Positions 16,056 through 24,150 of a DNA stretch of 32,010 nucleotides are shown here, piece by piece. Below the pieces are notes generated by a model, which saw nothing but the letters and a program-made list of their open reading frames with translations, ran no database searches and was not told where the DNA came from. The stretch spans positions 1 to 32,010 of the forward strand of contig JAOAFL010000139.1 of NCBI GenBank assembly GCA_026416295.1, written 5' to 3'. Positions within the stretch are counted from its first letter, which is position 1, and every line of letters begins with the position of its first letter. Source of the DNA: Burkholderiales bacterium (GTDB taxonomy: Bacteria; Pseudomonadota; Gammaproteobacteria; Burkholderiales; SG8-39). The position numbers and the translations under genes were made by a program.

Positions 16056-17339
16056 ATGCGGCTCACCGACGCCGAGCGCGCGATGCTGGAAGGTGCCGAA
16101 GGCCCCGCGGTCGCGCGCGCGATGGATCTGCTCGTGCGCTACGGCGAGGCGCTCGGCGCCGAACGGCTCGTCGAGACGAACAACGTCTGCGGCACGATCG
16201 GCGCGACGACGCCCTTCATGCGCGACTTCGCCGCCCGGCACGGGGGGCTCGACGCGGTGTTCTCCGAGTTCAACCTCGACAGCCCCGAGGTGGTCAAGGT
16301 GCCGCGCGCGAGAACGTTCACCTGTCACCTGCAGCAGGGCATGGATCCGGACCATGCGGCAGCGATGGGATTGGGGACCGAGATGGTGCAGCTTTTCCGG
16401 CGCGGCGAGGCGTTCGCCGCCGCGCTCGGGGTGGAGCTCGCGAACACCTGTACGCCGTACCAGGTCGGAAACCTCCCCCGGCGCGGCGAGCACTGCGCGT
16501 GGATGGAGTCCTCGGCGGTCGTCTTCTGCAACTCGGTGCTCGGGGCGCGCACGAACACCGAAGGCCGCGAAAGCACCGGCGCGGCGATGCTCACCGGTCG
16601 CATTCCGTACTGGGGCCTGCACATCCCGGAAAACCGCCGCGGCACGCACCTCGTCGAGGTCGAAGCCGAGCCCGCCGACGTCGCCGACTGGGGGCTGTTC
16701 GGCTACTACGTCGGCGAGGTCGTGCAGGACCGGATTCCGGTGATCGTCGGCGTCGGCGCGCCGCCCGACCTTGCGCGCCTCAAGCACTTCGGCGCCGCCG
16801 CCTCCACCTCGGGCGGCATCGAGCTGTATCACATCGTGGGCGTCACGCCCGAGGCGCCGACGCGCGAAGCTGCGTTCGGCGGCGCCCGCCCGGCCGCGAC
16901 CCTTCGCTACGGCCGCGCCGAGCGCCGCCTCGCCTACGAGCGGGTCAACGCCACCGCGCGCCGCCGCGAGATCCAGTTCGTAATGCTCGGCTGCCCGCAC
17001 TATTCGCTCGAACAGCTGCGCGAGGTCTGCCGCCTGCTCGCCGGCCGGCGCGTGCACCCGGACGTCGAGCTGTGGATCTTCGCCCCGCGCGCGATCCGCG
17101 CGCTCGCGGTGCGCGAGGGCATCGCGAAGATCATCGAAGACGCCGGCGGCCGGCTGATGTCGGACACCTGCTCGGCGATGAGCCGGGCGATTCCGCCTGG
17201 CACCCGCGCCGCCGCGTTCGATTCGGTGAAGCAGGCGCACTATCTGCCGGCGATCATGGGGATCGAAGGCTGGTTCGGCACGACGGCCGATTGCATCGAG
17301 GCCGCGGTGCGCGGCCGCTTCGAGGGCGACTTGCGGTGA
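16056..17339 (+). CDS. aconitase X catalytic (large) subunit
   Basis: The large subunit of a two-subunit aconitase-X (AcnX, formerly DUF521) dehydratase, 427 residues. Known AcnX enzymes dehydrate cis-3-hydroxy-L-proline in bacteria or phosphomevalonate in archaea, using an iron-sulfur cluster. The N-terminus (LTDAERAMLEGAEGPAVARAMDLLVRYGE) is characteristic. Candidate cluster ligands are Cys132 in NTCTPY, Cys313 in GCPHYS and Cys372 in DTCSAM. The small subunit follows with a GTGA overlap. No pyrroline-2-carboxylate reductase or hydroxyproline epimerase lies nearby, so a hydroxyproline role is not supported; the FAD oxidoreductase partner suggests another hydroxy acid. Confidence 0.9.
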   Translation: MRLTDAERAMLEGAEGPAVARAMDLLVRYGEALGAERLVETNNVCGTIGATTPFMRDFAARHGGLDAVFSEFNLDSPEVVKVPRARTFTCHLQQGMDPDHAAAMGLGTEMVQLFRRGEAFAAALGVELANTCTPYQVGNLPRRGEHCAWMESSAVVFCNSVLGARTNTEGRESTGAAMLTGRIPYWGLHIPENRRGTHLVEVEAEPADVADWGLFGYYVGEVVQDRIPVIVGVGAPPDLARLKHFGAAASTSGGIELYHIVGVTPEAPTREAAFGGARPAATLRYGRAERRLAYERVNATARRREIQFVMLGCPHYSLEQLREVCRLLAGRRVHPDVELWIFAPRAIRALAVREGIAKIIEDAGGRLMSDTCSAMSRAIPPGTRAAAFDSVKQAHYLPAIMGIEGWFGTTADCIEAAVRGRFEGDLR

Positions 17340-17764
17340 ACGAGCGCGCGACGACGATCCTGCTGCGCGGCCGCAAGGTCGTCGGCGGCCGCGCCGAAGG
17401 CGAGGCGCTCGTGACGCGCGAGCGCATCTCCGGCTGGGGCGGGATCGATCCGCGCACCGGCACGATCATCGAGACGCGCCACGAGCTGCGCGGCTGTAGC
17501 TTCGCCGGACGAGTCCTCGTCTTTCCCGGCGCGAAGGGGTCCTCGGGCTGGTCGAACCAGTTTCACCTCGCGCGCCTTTCAGGCGCGGCGCCGGCGGCGA
17601 TGCTGTTCACCGAGATGAGCACCAAGGTCGCCCTCGGCGCGGTGGTCACCCGCGCGCCGGCGATGACCGACTTCGATCAGGATCCGTTCGCGCTGATCGC
17701 GACCGGCGACTGGGTCCGCGTGGACGCCGACCGCGGCGTCGTCGAGGTGATCAAACGCGCCTGA
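17336..17764 (+). CDS. aconitase X swivel (small) subunit
   Basis: A 142-residue AcnX swivel-domain subunit (formerly DUF126) that completes the active site with the large subunit. The family loop is seen as PGAKGSSGWSNQ around residues 64-75, which carries the expected catalytic serine region, followed by GAAPAAMLFTE and ALGAVVTRAPAM. The start is GTG 17336, overlapping the large-subunit stop by four bases (GTGA). The stop is only 2 bases from the end of the convergent glycine-zipper gene. The loop sequence GWSNQFHLARL differs from the more usual serine-rich version, so this may be a distinct AcnX subgroup. Confidence 0.88.
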   Translation: MNERATTILLRGRKVVGGRAEGEALVTRERISGWGGIDPRTGTIIETRHELRGCSFAGRVLVFPGAKGSSGWSNQFHLARLSGAAPAAMLFTEMSTKVALGAVVTRAPAMTDFDQDPFALIATGDWVRVDADRGVVEVIKRA

Positions 17765-17766
17765 GG

Positions 17767-18354
17767 TCAGAGCGGCGCAAGCGCGCCGTCCACCACCCGC
17801 ACGCGCGTACCCGCGCTCCAGGAAGGATGCGAGTCCTGGTGAAACACCCGGCTCGTGCCGTCGTCCATGCGCACCGAGATCTCCCAGGTCCTGCCTTCGC
17901 GCGCCTTTTTCTCGATCATATGGCCGGCGACGCCCCCGCCGACTGCGCCCACCACCGTGCCCGCGGTGCGGTGATCGCGCCCGCCGAGTTCGCGGCCGAC
18001 GATGCCGCCGACGACGGCGCCCGCGACCGCACCGACGCCGGTCGCCTGCCCCGGCTTGTTGATCTCGCGGATCGCGGTGATCGTGCCGCAGTCCTTGCAC
18101 GCGGCCGCCGGCGTGCCGCTCTGGCGCGCGAGAATGCGCTGGATGACCACCTCGCTCACCCCGGACTGCTTGAGCCTGACGAGCCCCTCGGGACTCGTGT
18201 CGAATTTCGGCTCCGCCGCGTCGATCGCCTGGATCACGGTGGCGTCCGACAGCCCGCCCTTCACCATCCGGATCACGTCGTCGTTCGTCATCGGCGCCGC
18301 CGCGGCGGCGAACGGCAACGCGACGAGGCACGCGAGCACCAAGCGTTTCGTCAT
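17767..18354 (-). CDS. glycine-zipper 2TM domain envelope protein
   Basis: A 195-residue exported protein with an N-terminal signal peptide (KRLVLACLVALPFAAAAA). The first half has a short helical domain (NDDVIRMVKGGLSDATVIQAI) found in many proteobacterial envelope proteins. The middle is a glycine zipper, GVGAVAGAVVGGIVGRELGG then GTVVGAVGGGVAGHMIEKK, as in the SlyB/Rick_17kDa family, able to insert into or cross a membrane. A short beta-rich tail follows (TWEISVRMDDGTSRVF). AAGGAG lies 6 bases before ATG 18354. The gene is divergent from the Bug binding protein. Function is probably structural and is not known. Confidence 0.85.
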   Translation of the reverse strand: MTKRLVLACLVALPFAAAAAPMTNDDVIRMVKGGLSDATVIQAIDAAEPKFDTSPEGLVRLKQSGVSEVVIQRILARQSGTPAAACKDCGTITAIREINKPGQATGVGAVAGAVVGGIVGRELGGRDHRTAGTVVGAVGGGVAGHMIEKKAREGRTWEISVRMDDGTSRVFHQDSHPSWSAGTRVRVVDGALAPL

Positions 18355-18431
18355 GTCGGTCTCCTTCGCGGGACGCGCGCCGCGCCCCGACGCGCAATGC
18401 TACTCTAATGCGCCGAGGAGGATACACCCTC

Positions 18432-19394
18432 ATGCGATTCGCCGCCCTGCTCGCCGCATCCGCGTTCGCTGCCGCCGCGCACGCCCAGGCCGATTACCCC
18501 AACCGGCCGCTTCGGTTGATCACGCCGTTCAACCCCGGGGGCGCGATCGACGTCTACTCGCGCCTCATCGCAGAACCGCTCGGCAAACGGCTCGGGCAAA
18601 ACGTCGTCGTCGAGGCGATCGCCGGCGCGAACACCATCGTCGGCACCCAGGCGCTGGTGCGCGCCGCGCCCGACGGCTACACGTTCATGATCACCACGAT
18701 GTCGACCGCGGTGAACAACAGGATCCTTTTCGCGAAAACGCTCCCCTACGATCCGGAGCGGGACCTCGCGCCGATCACGCAGCTTTCCTACGGGACGGTG
18801 CTGCTCGTTGCGCCCGCAAAAGCGCCTTACTCCGACGCGAAAGGCATGATCGACTGGATCCGCAGGCAGTCGCGCCCGGTGACCTACGGTTCCTGGGGCA
18901 TCGCCTCCTGGGGCCATCTCGCCGGCCAGATCCTCAAGCGCGATCATGGGCTCAACCTCGAGCATGTACCCTACAAGGGCGACGTACCGGCGATCACCGA
19001 CGTGCAGAACGGCAACCTCGACCTCGCGTTCGCGAGTCCGACGAGCGCGATCCCGAGGATCCAGGCCGGCGCGATCAAGCCGATCGCGATGACCGGTCCG
19101 CAGCGCTCGGCGTCGATGCCGGAGCTTGCGACCTTTTCCGAGCAAGGCGTGCCCAACCTCGATCTCGCGATCTGGGTCGGCGCCTACGCGCCGGCGGGCA
19201 CGCCGCGGCCGATCATCGACCGCCTGCAACGCGAGCTGCGCGCGGTCATCCATACGCCCGAGGTGCGCGAGAAGATGATCGCGCAGGGCCAGACGCCGAT
19301 CGGCAACACCCCCGAGGAATTCGTCGCCAACGTGCGCGCCGACTTTCCCAAATGGGAAGCGCTCATCCGTGCCTCCGGCGCGAAGATCGAATAG
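18432..19394 (+). CDS. Bug family (TctC-like) tripartite tricarboxylate transporter binding protein
   Basis: A periplasmic solute receptor of the Bug/TctC family, 320 residues, greatly expanded in Burkholderiales. A signal peptide (RFAALLAASAFAAAAHAQA) is followed by the typical opening YPNRPLRLITPFNPGGAIDVYSR, then TMSTAVNNRILF, HVPYKG and DLAFAS. It binds carboxylates or related small anions for TctAB-type permeases; no tctA or tctB is in the window, so it is an orphan receptor here. GAGGAGG at 18415-18421 lies 10 bases before ATG 18432. hslO begins 2 bases after its stop. Confidence 0.92.
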   Translation: MRFAALLAASAFAAAAHAQADYPNRPLRLITPFNPGGAIDVYSRLIAEPLGKRLGQNVVVEAIAGANTIVGTQALVRAAPDGYTFMITTMSTAVNNRILFAKTLPYDPERDLAPITQLSYGTVLLVAPAKAPYSDAKGMIDWIRRQSRPVTYGSWGIASWGHLAGQILKRDHGLNLEHVPYKGDVPAITDVQNGNLDLAFASPTSAIPRIQAGAIKPIAMTGPQRSASMPELATFSEQGVPNLDLAIWVGAYAPAGTPRPIIDRLQRELRAVIHTPEVREKMIAQGQTPIGNTPEEFVANVRADFPKWEALIRASGAKIE

Positions 19395-19396
19395 CG

Positions 19397-20230
19397 ATGC
19401 GCACCGACTACGTGCAGCGGTTCGTGTTCGAGCGGCTCGCGATCCGCGGACGCCTCGTCTGCCTGACCGGCGCCTGGCAGCGCATGATCGAGGGACGCGG
19501 ATATCCGGCTGAAATCGTCGAGCTGCTCGGGCACACCACCGCGCTCGCGGTGCTGCTCGGCGCCGGCCAGAAGGACCACGGGCGCGTGACGCTCCAGGTG
19601 CGCGGCTCGGGGCCGGTGCGGCTGCTCGTCGCCGACTGCACCGCGGACCTCAAGATCCGCGGCATGGCGCAGTACGAGCCGGCCGCCGCCTGCGACGTGC
19701 GCGCCGCGATCGGCGACGGAAGGCTCGCGCTCACGCTGGAAGACCTCGCGAGCGGCACTTTTTACCAGAGCCTCGTTCCGGTCGAAGGCGCGACGATGGG
19801 CGAAATCTTCGTCAACTACCTCGCCCGCTCCGAGCAGCGCCCGGCGTTCCTCGCGCTGCACGCGGACGACGCCGCGCTCTGCGGGCTGCTGCTCGAGAAG
19901 CTGCCCGGCGCCGACGAAAGCGACGCCGGCGGCTGGGCGCGGATCACGCGCCTTGCCGCGGCGCTCAGGCTCGCCGACACGGTGAACGCGCAGCCCTACG
20001 ACGTGCTGGTCGGCCTGTTCGCCGACGAGCTGCTGCGGGTCTTTCGCCTCTATCCCGTCGAATACCACTGTCCGTGGAACCCCGCGAGCGTCGAGCGGGT
20101 GCTGCGCATCCTCGGACGCCCCGAGGTCGAGGCGATCCTCGCCGAACAGGGCGAAGTCGTGGTGCGAAACGAGATGTGCAACCACGAATACCGCTTCGAC
20201 CGGGCCGCGGTCGACGCGGTGTTCGCCTGA
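19397..20230 (+). CDS. hslO: Hsp33-like chaperone HslO with degenerate zinc site
   Basis: A homologue of the redox-regulated holdase Hsp33, 277 residues. The N-terminal domain fits the family (FVFERLAIRGRLVCLTG, then GSGPVRLLVADCTADLKIRGMAQY, and GTFYQSLVPVEG). The C-terminal switch normally has CxC and CxxC motifs that bind zinc. Here the first reads CPW (Cys225, Trp227) and the second NEMC (Asn258, Cys261), so two of the four cysteines are missing. The flanking helix (NPASVERVLRILGRPEVEAILAEQGEV) is intact, so this is substitution rather than truncation. The chaperone may be constitutively active or differently regulated. It lies 2 bases after the binding protein and 2 bases before the Rieske oxygenase. 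Confidence 0.92.
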   Translation: MRTDYVQRFVFERLAIRGRLVCLTGAWQRMIEGRGYPAEIVELLGHTTALAVLLGAGQKDHGRVTLQVRGSGPVRLLVADCTADLKIRGMAQYEPAAACDVRAAIGDGRLALTLEDLASGTFYQSLVPVEGATMGEIFVNYLARSEQRPAFLALHADDAALCGLLLEKLPGADESDAGGWARITRLAAALRLADTVNAQPYDVLVGLFADELLRVFRLYPVEYHCPWNPASVERVLRILGRPEVEAILAEQGEVVVRNEMCNHEYRFDRAAVDAVFA

Positions 20231-20232
20231 AC

Positions 20233-21414
20233 ATGGACACCGGCACCGGCTACGGCCGTCCGCGGCCCTCGTACCGCAGGGAGCTCGCCGAGGTCGGCCC
20301 GGGCACGCCGATGGGCGAGCTGCTTCGCCGCTACTGGCATCCGGTCGGTCTGTCGAGCGACGCAGGGTCGGTGCCGAAGAAGGTGCGCGCGCTCGGCGAA
20401 GACCTGATCCTGTTTCGCGACGGCAGCGGTCGGCCGGGGCTGCTCTATGCGCGCTGCGCGCACCGCGGTACCACGCTTTATTACGGACGCGTCGAAGAGC
20501 GCGGCATCCGCTGCTGCTACCACGGATGGCTGTGGGACGTCGACGGCCGTTGCCTCGAGCAGCCGTGCGAGCCCGGGGGCGGCGCGCGGCGCGAGCGCTT
20601 TCGCCAGCCCTGGTACCCGGTCGAGGAGCGCTACGGGCTCGTCTTCGCCTACCTGGGGCCGCCGGAGAAAAAGCCGGTGCTTCCGCGATACGACTGCCTG
20701 GAAGAGCTCGCGCCCGGCGAGTTCATCGAAGCGGACGACTCCTCGATCGGCAGCGGCGGGCCGCAGATCGTGCCGTGCAACTGGCTGCAGCACTGGGAAA
20801 ACGTGGTGGACCCCTTCCACGTGCCGATTCTTCACGGTTCGTTTTCGGGCGCGCAGTTCGTCCCGGAGATGGCGGCGATGCCCGAGGTGCGCTTCGAGAC
20901 GACGTCACGCGGGGTCAAGGTGACGCAGCTTCGCCGGCGCGAGGACGGGCGGATACACCGCCGCGTCACCGAGGTCGTGATGCCGACGCTGCGGGTGGTG
21001 CCCAATCCCCGGCTCGCGAAGTTCGGAAAGGTCGAGTCGATCGGCTGGGTGCTGCCGATCGACGACACGCACTTCCGCATCTACGTCGCCGGACGGGTGA
21101 CCGAGCGTGGCGAACTCGGACGCTTCCGCTCGAAGATGGCGGGCAAGTACTGGTGGGAGCTCACCGAAGAGGAACACCGGCGCTATCCCGGCGACTACGA
21201 GGCGCAGACCGGCCAGGGGCCGATCACTTACCATTCGGAGGAGCATTTCGCGACGAGCGACAAGGGCATCGCGCTCCTGCGCCGCTTTCTGGAACGGCAG
21301 CTCGCCATCGTCGCCGCAGGCGGCGATCCGGCCTGCGTCGCCTTCACCGAGCGCGAAGCGCTCATCCGCGTCGAGGCGGGCCAGACGCTTCTCGACGCCG
21401 AGGCGGTCGCCTGA
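20233..21414 (+). CDS. Rieske 2Fe-2S aromatic-ring oxygenase, alpha subunit
   Basis: A 393-residue oxygenase of the phthalate/vanillate O-demethylase type. The Rieske cluster ligands are Cys75 and His77 (CAHRG) and Cys94 and His97 (CCYHGW). The mononuclear iron site is seen in [13 protein letters not shown] with Asp193, His196 and His201. Such enzymes hydroxylate or demethylate aromatic acids using electrons from a separate reductase, which is not in this window. Because the region also holds a feruloyl-CoA-synthase-like operon, O-demethylation of a methoxylated aromatic is an attractive but unproven role. ATG 20233 is 2 bases after hslO. Confidence 0.93.
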   Translation: MDTGTGYGRPRPSYRRELAEVGPGTPMGELLRRYWHPVGLSSDAGSVPKKVRALGEDLILFRDGSGRPGLLYARCAHRGTTLYYGRVEERGIRCCYHGWLWDVDGRCLEQPCEPGGGARRERFRQPWYPVEERYGLVFAYLGPPEKKPVLPRYDCLEELAPGEFIEADDSSIGSGGPQIVPCNWLQHWENVVDPFHVPILHGSFSGAQFVPEMAAMPEVRFETTSRGVKVTQLRRREDGRIHRRVTEVVMPTLRVVPNPRLAKFGKVESIGWVLPIDDTHFRIYVAGRVTERGELGRFRSKMAGKYWWELTEEEHRRYPGDYEAQTGQGPITYHSEEHFATSDKGIALLRRFLERQLAIVAAGGDPACVAFTEREALIRVEAGQTLLDAEAVA

Positions 21415-21451
21415 GGCAAGGCGCGCCGCGCTATCCTCGCGATCCGCCCGC

Positions 21452-22321
21452 ATGACCGTCATTTCCCAACGCATCCGATCCCGCGCGCGCGACCTCGGCG
21501 GCTTCGGCGTCCGGCGCGTTCTGCCGGCCGCCGAGGCGCAGATGGTCGGTCCGTTCGTCTTCGTGGACCACATGGGGCCGGAACGCCTGCCTGCGGGCGG
21601 CGGCGTGGATGTGAGACCGCATCCTCACATCGGCCTTGCGACCGTGACCTTCCTTTTCGAAGGCGAGCTTGTCCACCGCGACAGCCTCGGCACGGTGCAG
21701 CGCATCCGCCCGGGCGACGTCAACTGGATGGTCGCCGGCCGCGGCATCGCGCACTCGGAGCGCACGCCCGAGGAGCTGCGGCCCGCAGGGCCCGTTCTGC
21801 ACGGCATGCAGACCTGGGTCGCGCTGCCGAAAGCGCACGAGGCCACCGAGCCTTCGTTTGCGCATCATCCGGCGAGCACGATTCCCGTGATCGAGCGGCG
21901 CGGAGCGAGGATCCACGTCATCGCCGGGCGGGCGTTCGGCGAGCGCTCGCCGGTCGCGGTGTTCAGCGACACGCTTTACGCCGCCGTGGAGCTGCAAGCC
22001 GGCGCCGCGCTCGAACTGCCGCCCGAGCACGAGGAGCGCGGCGCGTACGTCGTCGCGGGCGAGGTCGCGGTCGGCGGCGAGAACCTGGCGCCGGGCGAAC
22101 TTGCGGTGCTCGCCCCCGTGGCAGCGATTCCGGTCTGCGCTCGCGAGCGCTCGACACTCATGCTCCTCGGTGGCGCGAGAATGGACGGGCCGCGCTTCAT
22201 CTGGTGGAACTTCGTCGCCAGCTCGCGCGAGGCGATCGAGCGCGCCAAAGCCGACTGGCGCGCCGGGCGCTTTGCCCCGGTGCCCGGAGAAACGGAGGGA
22301 ATCCCGCTGCCTGAGGCCTGA
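21452..22321 (+). CDS. pirin family protein
   Basis: A bicupin of 289 residues. Pirins bind a metal in the N-terminal cupin, and some bacterial members are quercetinases. The metal residues are visible in [26 protein letters not shown] and in GRGIAHSE. The C-terminal cupin ends with the conserved [25 protein letters not shown]. The last 107 bases of the gene lie within a 191-bp direct repeat whose second copy holds a detached pirin tail. The ATG at 21452 follows Rieske by 37 bases. Confidence 0.93.
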   Translation: MTVISQRIRSRARDLGGFGVRRVLPAAEAQMVGPFVFVDHMGPERLPAGGGVDVRPHPHIGLATVTFLFEGELVHRDSLGTVQRIRPGDVNWMVAGRGIAHSERTPEELRPAGPVLHGMQTWVALPKAHEATEPSFAHHPASTIPVIERRGARIHVIAGRAFGERSPVAVFSDTLYAAVELQAGAALELPPEHEERGAYVVAGEVAVGGENLAPGELAVLAPVAAIPVCARERSTLMLLGGARMDGPRFIWWNFVASSREAIERAKADWRAGRFAPVPGETEGIPLPEA

Positions 22322-22405
22322 GGCGGGCGCTCGCCGCTACGCGCCGCGCTTCAGCCGCGCGGCGATCGTCGCCACATGCCGCCCCTGGAAGCGCGCGATC
22401 GCGAG
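22215..22405. repeat. direct repeat copy 1 (pirin tail plus wrbA tail)
   Basis: A 191-bp stretch matches 23286-23476 in the same orientation, offset 1071 bases, with two mismatches (22248 A versus 23319 G; 22294 G versus 23365 C). It covers the last 107 bases of intact pirin, the 15-base gap and the last 69 bases of a wrbA copy on the other strand. Weaker similarity continues to about 22440. Confidence 0.95.
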
Positions 22406-22455
22406 CTCGTTCCCCGGGAGCTTGCGCAAGCCGCCTTCGCCTCGGATCATCGAGG
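22337..22455 (-). pseudogene. wrbA C-terminal fragment
   Basis: On the reverse strand this encodes [24 protein letters not shown] and a stop, identical to the end of intact wrbA at 23408. Just upstream the fragment reads RGEGGLRKLPG where intact wrbA has [10 protein letters not shown], so it diverges, and nothing like WrbA continues beyond about 22455. It is a remnant left by the duplication. From there to 22548 no gene or motif was recognised. Confidence 0.85.
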
Positions 22456-22548
22456 GCTGTCGGCGTGCAGGCGCACACGACGTGCGCGCCGGGCGCAACG
22501 TCGGTGCACGCTCGCCCGGCGGTCGCACGATCCGGCGACCCGCCGTGC

Positions 22549-22944
22549 TCATCGGCTTGCCAGAATCGAACAAGGCTTCGCCTCGATGAGCGCGACGTCG
22601 GCGGTCACGAGCGTCAGACCGTAGACGAGCGCCGTCGCGACGAGGAACCGGTCGGCCGGATCCGCGTGCGCGGACAGGATCTCGCGGCTGCGCACCGCAA
22701 TCTCGTGCGTGAGCGGCGCTTCCCGCGCCGGCGTGCGCTCAAGCGCTTCGGCGATCCAGCTTCGCGGCTCGCCCTCCAGCCTCACCCGCCTGCGCTCGGC
22801 GAGAACGAGCAACTCCCAGACGCTGAGCGGCGAAAGCCACAGTTCGTTCCGCTCGCTCGCAAGCGCGCTGCGCGCCCGCCGCCCGAGCCGTGCGGGCTCG
22901 ACCAAGCTCCACAGCCAGATGTGCGTGTCGAGAAGGAGCTTCAA
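22549..22944 (-). CDS. VapC-like PIN domain toxin (module 1)
   Basis: A type II toxin of the PIN ribonuclease family, about 131 residues. It has LLLDTHIWLWSL at the start, LSPLSVWELLVL, DPADRFLVATA and LVTADVAL, which supply the acidic residues that bind Mg or Mn. VapC toxins cleave RNA, often tRNA or rRNA. TTG 22944 is preferred because it gives the usual MKLLLDTHIWLW N-terminus and overlaps the antitoxin stop (TTGA); GTG 22962 would add six residues. The antitoxin gene is directly upstream. The pair lies between the two direct repeats, so it arrived with, or was trapped by, the duplication. Confidence 0.9.
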   Translation of the reverse strand: MKLLLDTHIWLWSLVEPARLGRRARSALASERNELWLSPLSVWELLVLAERRRVRLEGEPRSWIAEALERTPAREAPLTHEIAVRSREILSAHADPADRFLVATALVYGLTLVTADVALIEAKPCSILASR

Positions 22945-23183
22945 CGGCGCATCGCCGCCCACTCGCCCCGCCTGCCGGGAGGGCCGACCACATCGCCGGC
23001 GATCTTCGCCCGGCCGGCCATCGCACCGAGCCAGCCGGACCGCGACGCCCGTCGGCGCGCGGGGACGACCTCGGCGACAGGTTCGCCGAACCGTGTGATC
23101 GTGACCGGGCGACCGGTGCGCTTCACCCGCTGCACCAGGGCAAGGCAGGTCGCCTTGAACTTCGACACCGGGATCCTCTCCAT
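22941..23183 (-). CDS. Phd/YefM-like antitoxin (module 1)
   Basis: An 80-residue antitoxin partner of the PIN toxin. The sequence ERIPVSKFKATCLALVQRVKRTGRPVTITRFGEPVAEVVP is the DNA-binding Phd/YefM fold; the arginine-rich tail would wrap the toxin. The start is ATG 23183 or ATG 23213 ([10 protein letters not shown] extra). The reading frame stays open further upstream but without homology. The gene overlaps the toxin by four bases, so synthesis is probably coupled. A tandem 13-base repeat just upstream may be its operator. Confidence 0.87.
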   Translation of the reverse strand: MERIPVSKFKATCLALVQRVKRTGRPVTITRFGEPVAEVVPARRRASRSGWLGAMAGRAKIAGDVVGPPGRRGEWAAMRR

Positions 23184-23195
23184 GTCGGGCACGCT

Positions 23196-23221
23196 AACAT
23201 GGTCAGCGATCATGGTCAACG
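23196..23221. promoter_or_regulatory. tandem 13-base repeats upstream of antitoxin 1
   Basis: Two adjoining units, AACATGGTCAGCG and ATCATGGTCAACG, match at 11 of 13 positions. They lie directly upstream of the antitoxin start ATG 23183 and include the alternative ATG 23213. Autorepression by the antitoxin-toxin complex at such repeats is usual for these modules, so this is a candidate operator. Confidence 0.4.
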
Positions 23222-23281
23222 CGTCCGGGCGGCGCCCGGCGCATCGCCGCGCCCGCATATCCTGCACGCGGTCGCTCGGAC

Positions 23282-23392
23282 TTTCTCGCCAGCTCGCGCG
23301 AGGCGATCGAGCGCGCCAGAGCCGACTGGCGCGCCGGGCGCTTTGCCCCGGTGCCCGGAGAAACCGAGGGAATCCCGCTGCCTGAGGCCTGA
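23282..23392 (+). pseudogene. pirin C-terminal fragment
   Basis: This encodes [19 protein letters not shown] and the remainder of the pirin C-terminus up to a stop, differing from the intact gene by V to L and K to R. There is no pirin sequence upstream of it. It is the left part of repeat copy 2 and the mirror of the wrbA remnant in copy 1. Confidence 0.88.
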
Positions 23393-23476
23393 GGCGGGCG
23401 CTCGCCGCTACGCGCCGCGCTTCAGCCGCGCGGCGATCGTCGCCACATGCCGCCCCTGGAAGCGCGCGATCGCGAG
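23286..23476. repeat. direct repeat copy 2 (pirin tail plus wrbA tail)
   Basis: The second copy of the 191-bp repeat. Here the wrbA side is intact and the pirin side is a fragment, the reverse of copy 1. The two copies bracket about 880 bases that hold toxin-antitoxin module 1. Confidence 0.95.
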
Positions 23477-24031
23477 TTCGTTCTCCGAGGGCTGGCGCGA
23501 ACCGTCGCCGCCCGTGATCGTCGTCGCGCCGTAGGGCGTGCCGCCGGTGATCTGGTCCATCGCCACCAGGCGCTGCTCGCTGTAGGGCACGCCGACGACG
23601 ATCATGCCGTGGTGAAGCAGCGTGGTGTGAAAGCTCGCGATCGTCGTCTCCTGACCGCCGTGCTGGCTCGCGGTGCTCGCGAAGACGCTTCCGACCTTGC
23701 CGATCAGCGCCCCCTTCATCCACAGACCCCCGGTCTGGTCGAGGAAGTTGCGCATCTGCGCCGCCATGTTGCCGAAACGGGTGGGCGTGCCGAAAATGAT
23801 CGCGTCGGCTTCGGCAAGCCCATCCACCGTCGCCATCGGAATGTGCGCGAACGCGCGCCGCGCCGCCGCCGCCCCGCTTTTCTCCAGCACATCGGGCGGC
23901 ACGAGCTCCGGCACCTGAAAGAGCGCGACCTCGACGTCCGGCACCTCGCGCGCGCCGGCCGCGACCGCCTCCGCGAGCCGATAGACGTGGCCGTACATGC
24001 TGTAAAACACCACTTGCACCTTCGTTGCCAT
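23408..24031 (-). CDS. wrbA: NAD(P)H:quinone oxidoreductase WrbA
   Basis: A flavodoxin-like FMN enzyme of 207 residues that reduces quinones by two electrons and so avoids semiquinone radicals. Family landmarks are [21 protein letters not shown] (FMN phosphate loop), [39 protein letters not shown] and [18 protein letters not shown] 24031 is right for the family. The gene is divergent from an HxlR-type regulator gene, and such pairs are often redox- or quinone-responsive. Its last 69 bases are duplicated at 22337-22405. Confidence 0.96.
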   Translation of the reverse strand: MATKVQVVFYSMYGHVYRLAEAVAAGAREVPDVEVALFQVPELVPPDVLEKSGAAAARRAFAHIPMATVDGLAEADAIIFGTPTRFGNMAAQMRNFLDQTGGLWMKGALIGKVGSVFASTASQHGGQETTIASFHTTLLHHGMIVVGVPYSEQRLVAMDQITGGTPYGATTITGGDGSRQPSENELAIARFQGRHVATIAARLKRGA

Positions 24032-24067
24032 GCGCTTTTCCTGTTCGACGCCAAAGAGGAGGCGCCG

Positions 24068-24096
24068 AATATACTTGCGACCACCCGCGCATGGAA
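24068..24096 (-). promoter_or_regulatory. candidate wrbA promoter
   Basis: On the reverse strand a TATATT -10 element (24068-24073) is 17 bases from TTCCAT (24091-24096), a weak -35. The -10 is good and sits about 37 bases before the wrbA start in an otherwise GC-rich gap. Confidence 0.45.
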
Positions 24097-24150
24097 GACA
24101 GGTTCCGCGCGGTAACTATCCGGCGCGGATTTGCCCAGGGAGCCGCTCGA

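Noticed and set aside
22432-22548. Possible extra small gene between the wrbA fragment and toxin 1
   Set aside because: No frame with a start, ribosome site or family resemblance; it looks like decayed insert sequence.
22215-23476. The direct repeats as insertion-sequence ends or att sites
   Set aside because: They are 191 bp of coding tails, not short terminal inverted repeats, and no transposase or integrase lies between them.
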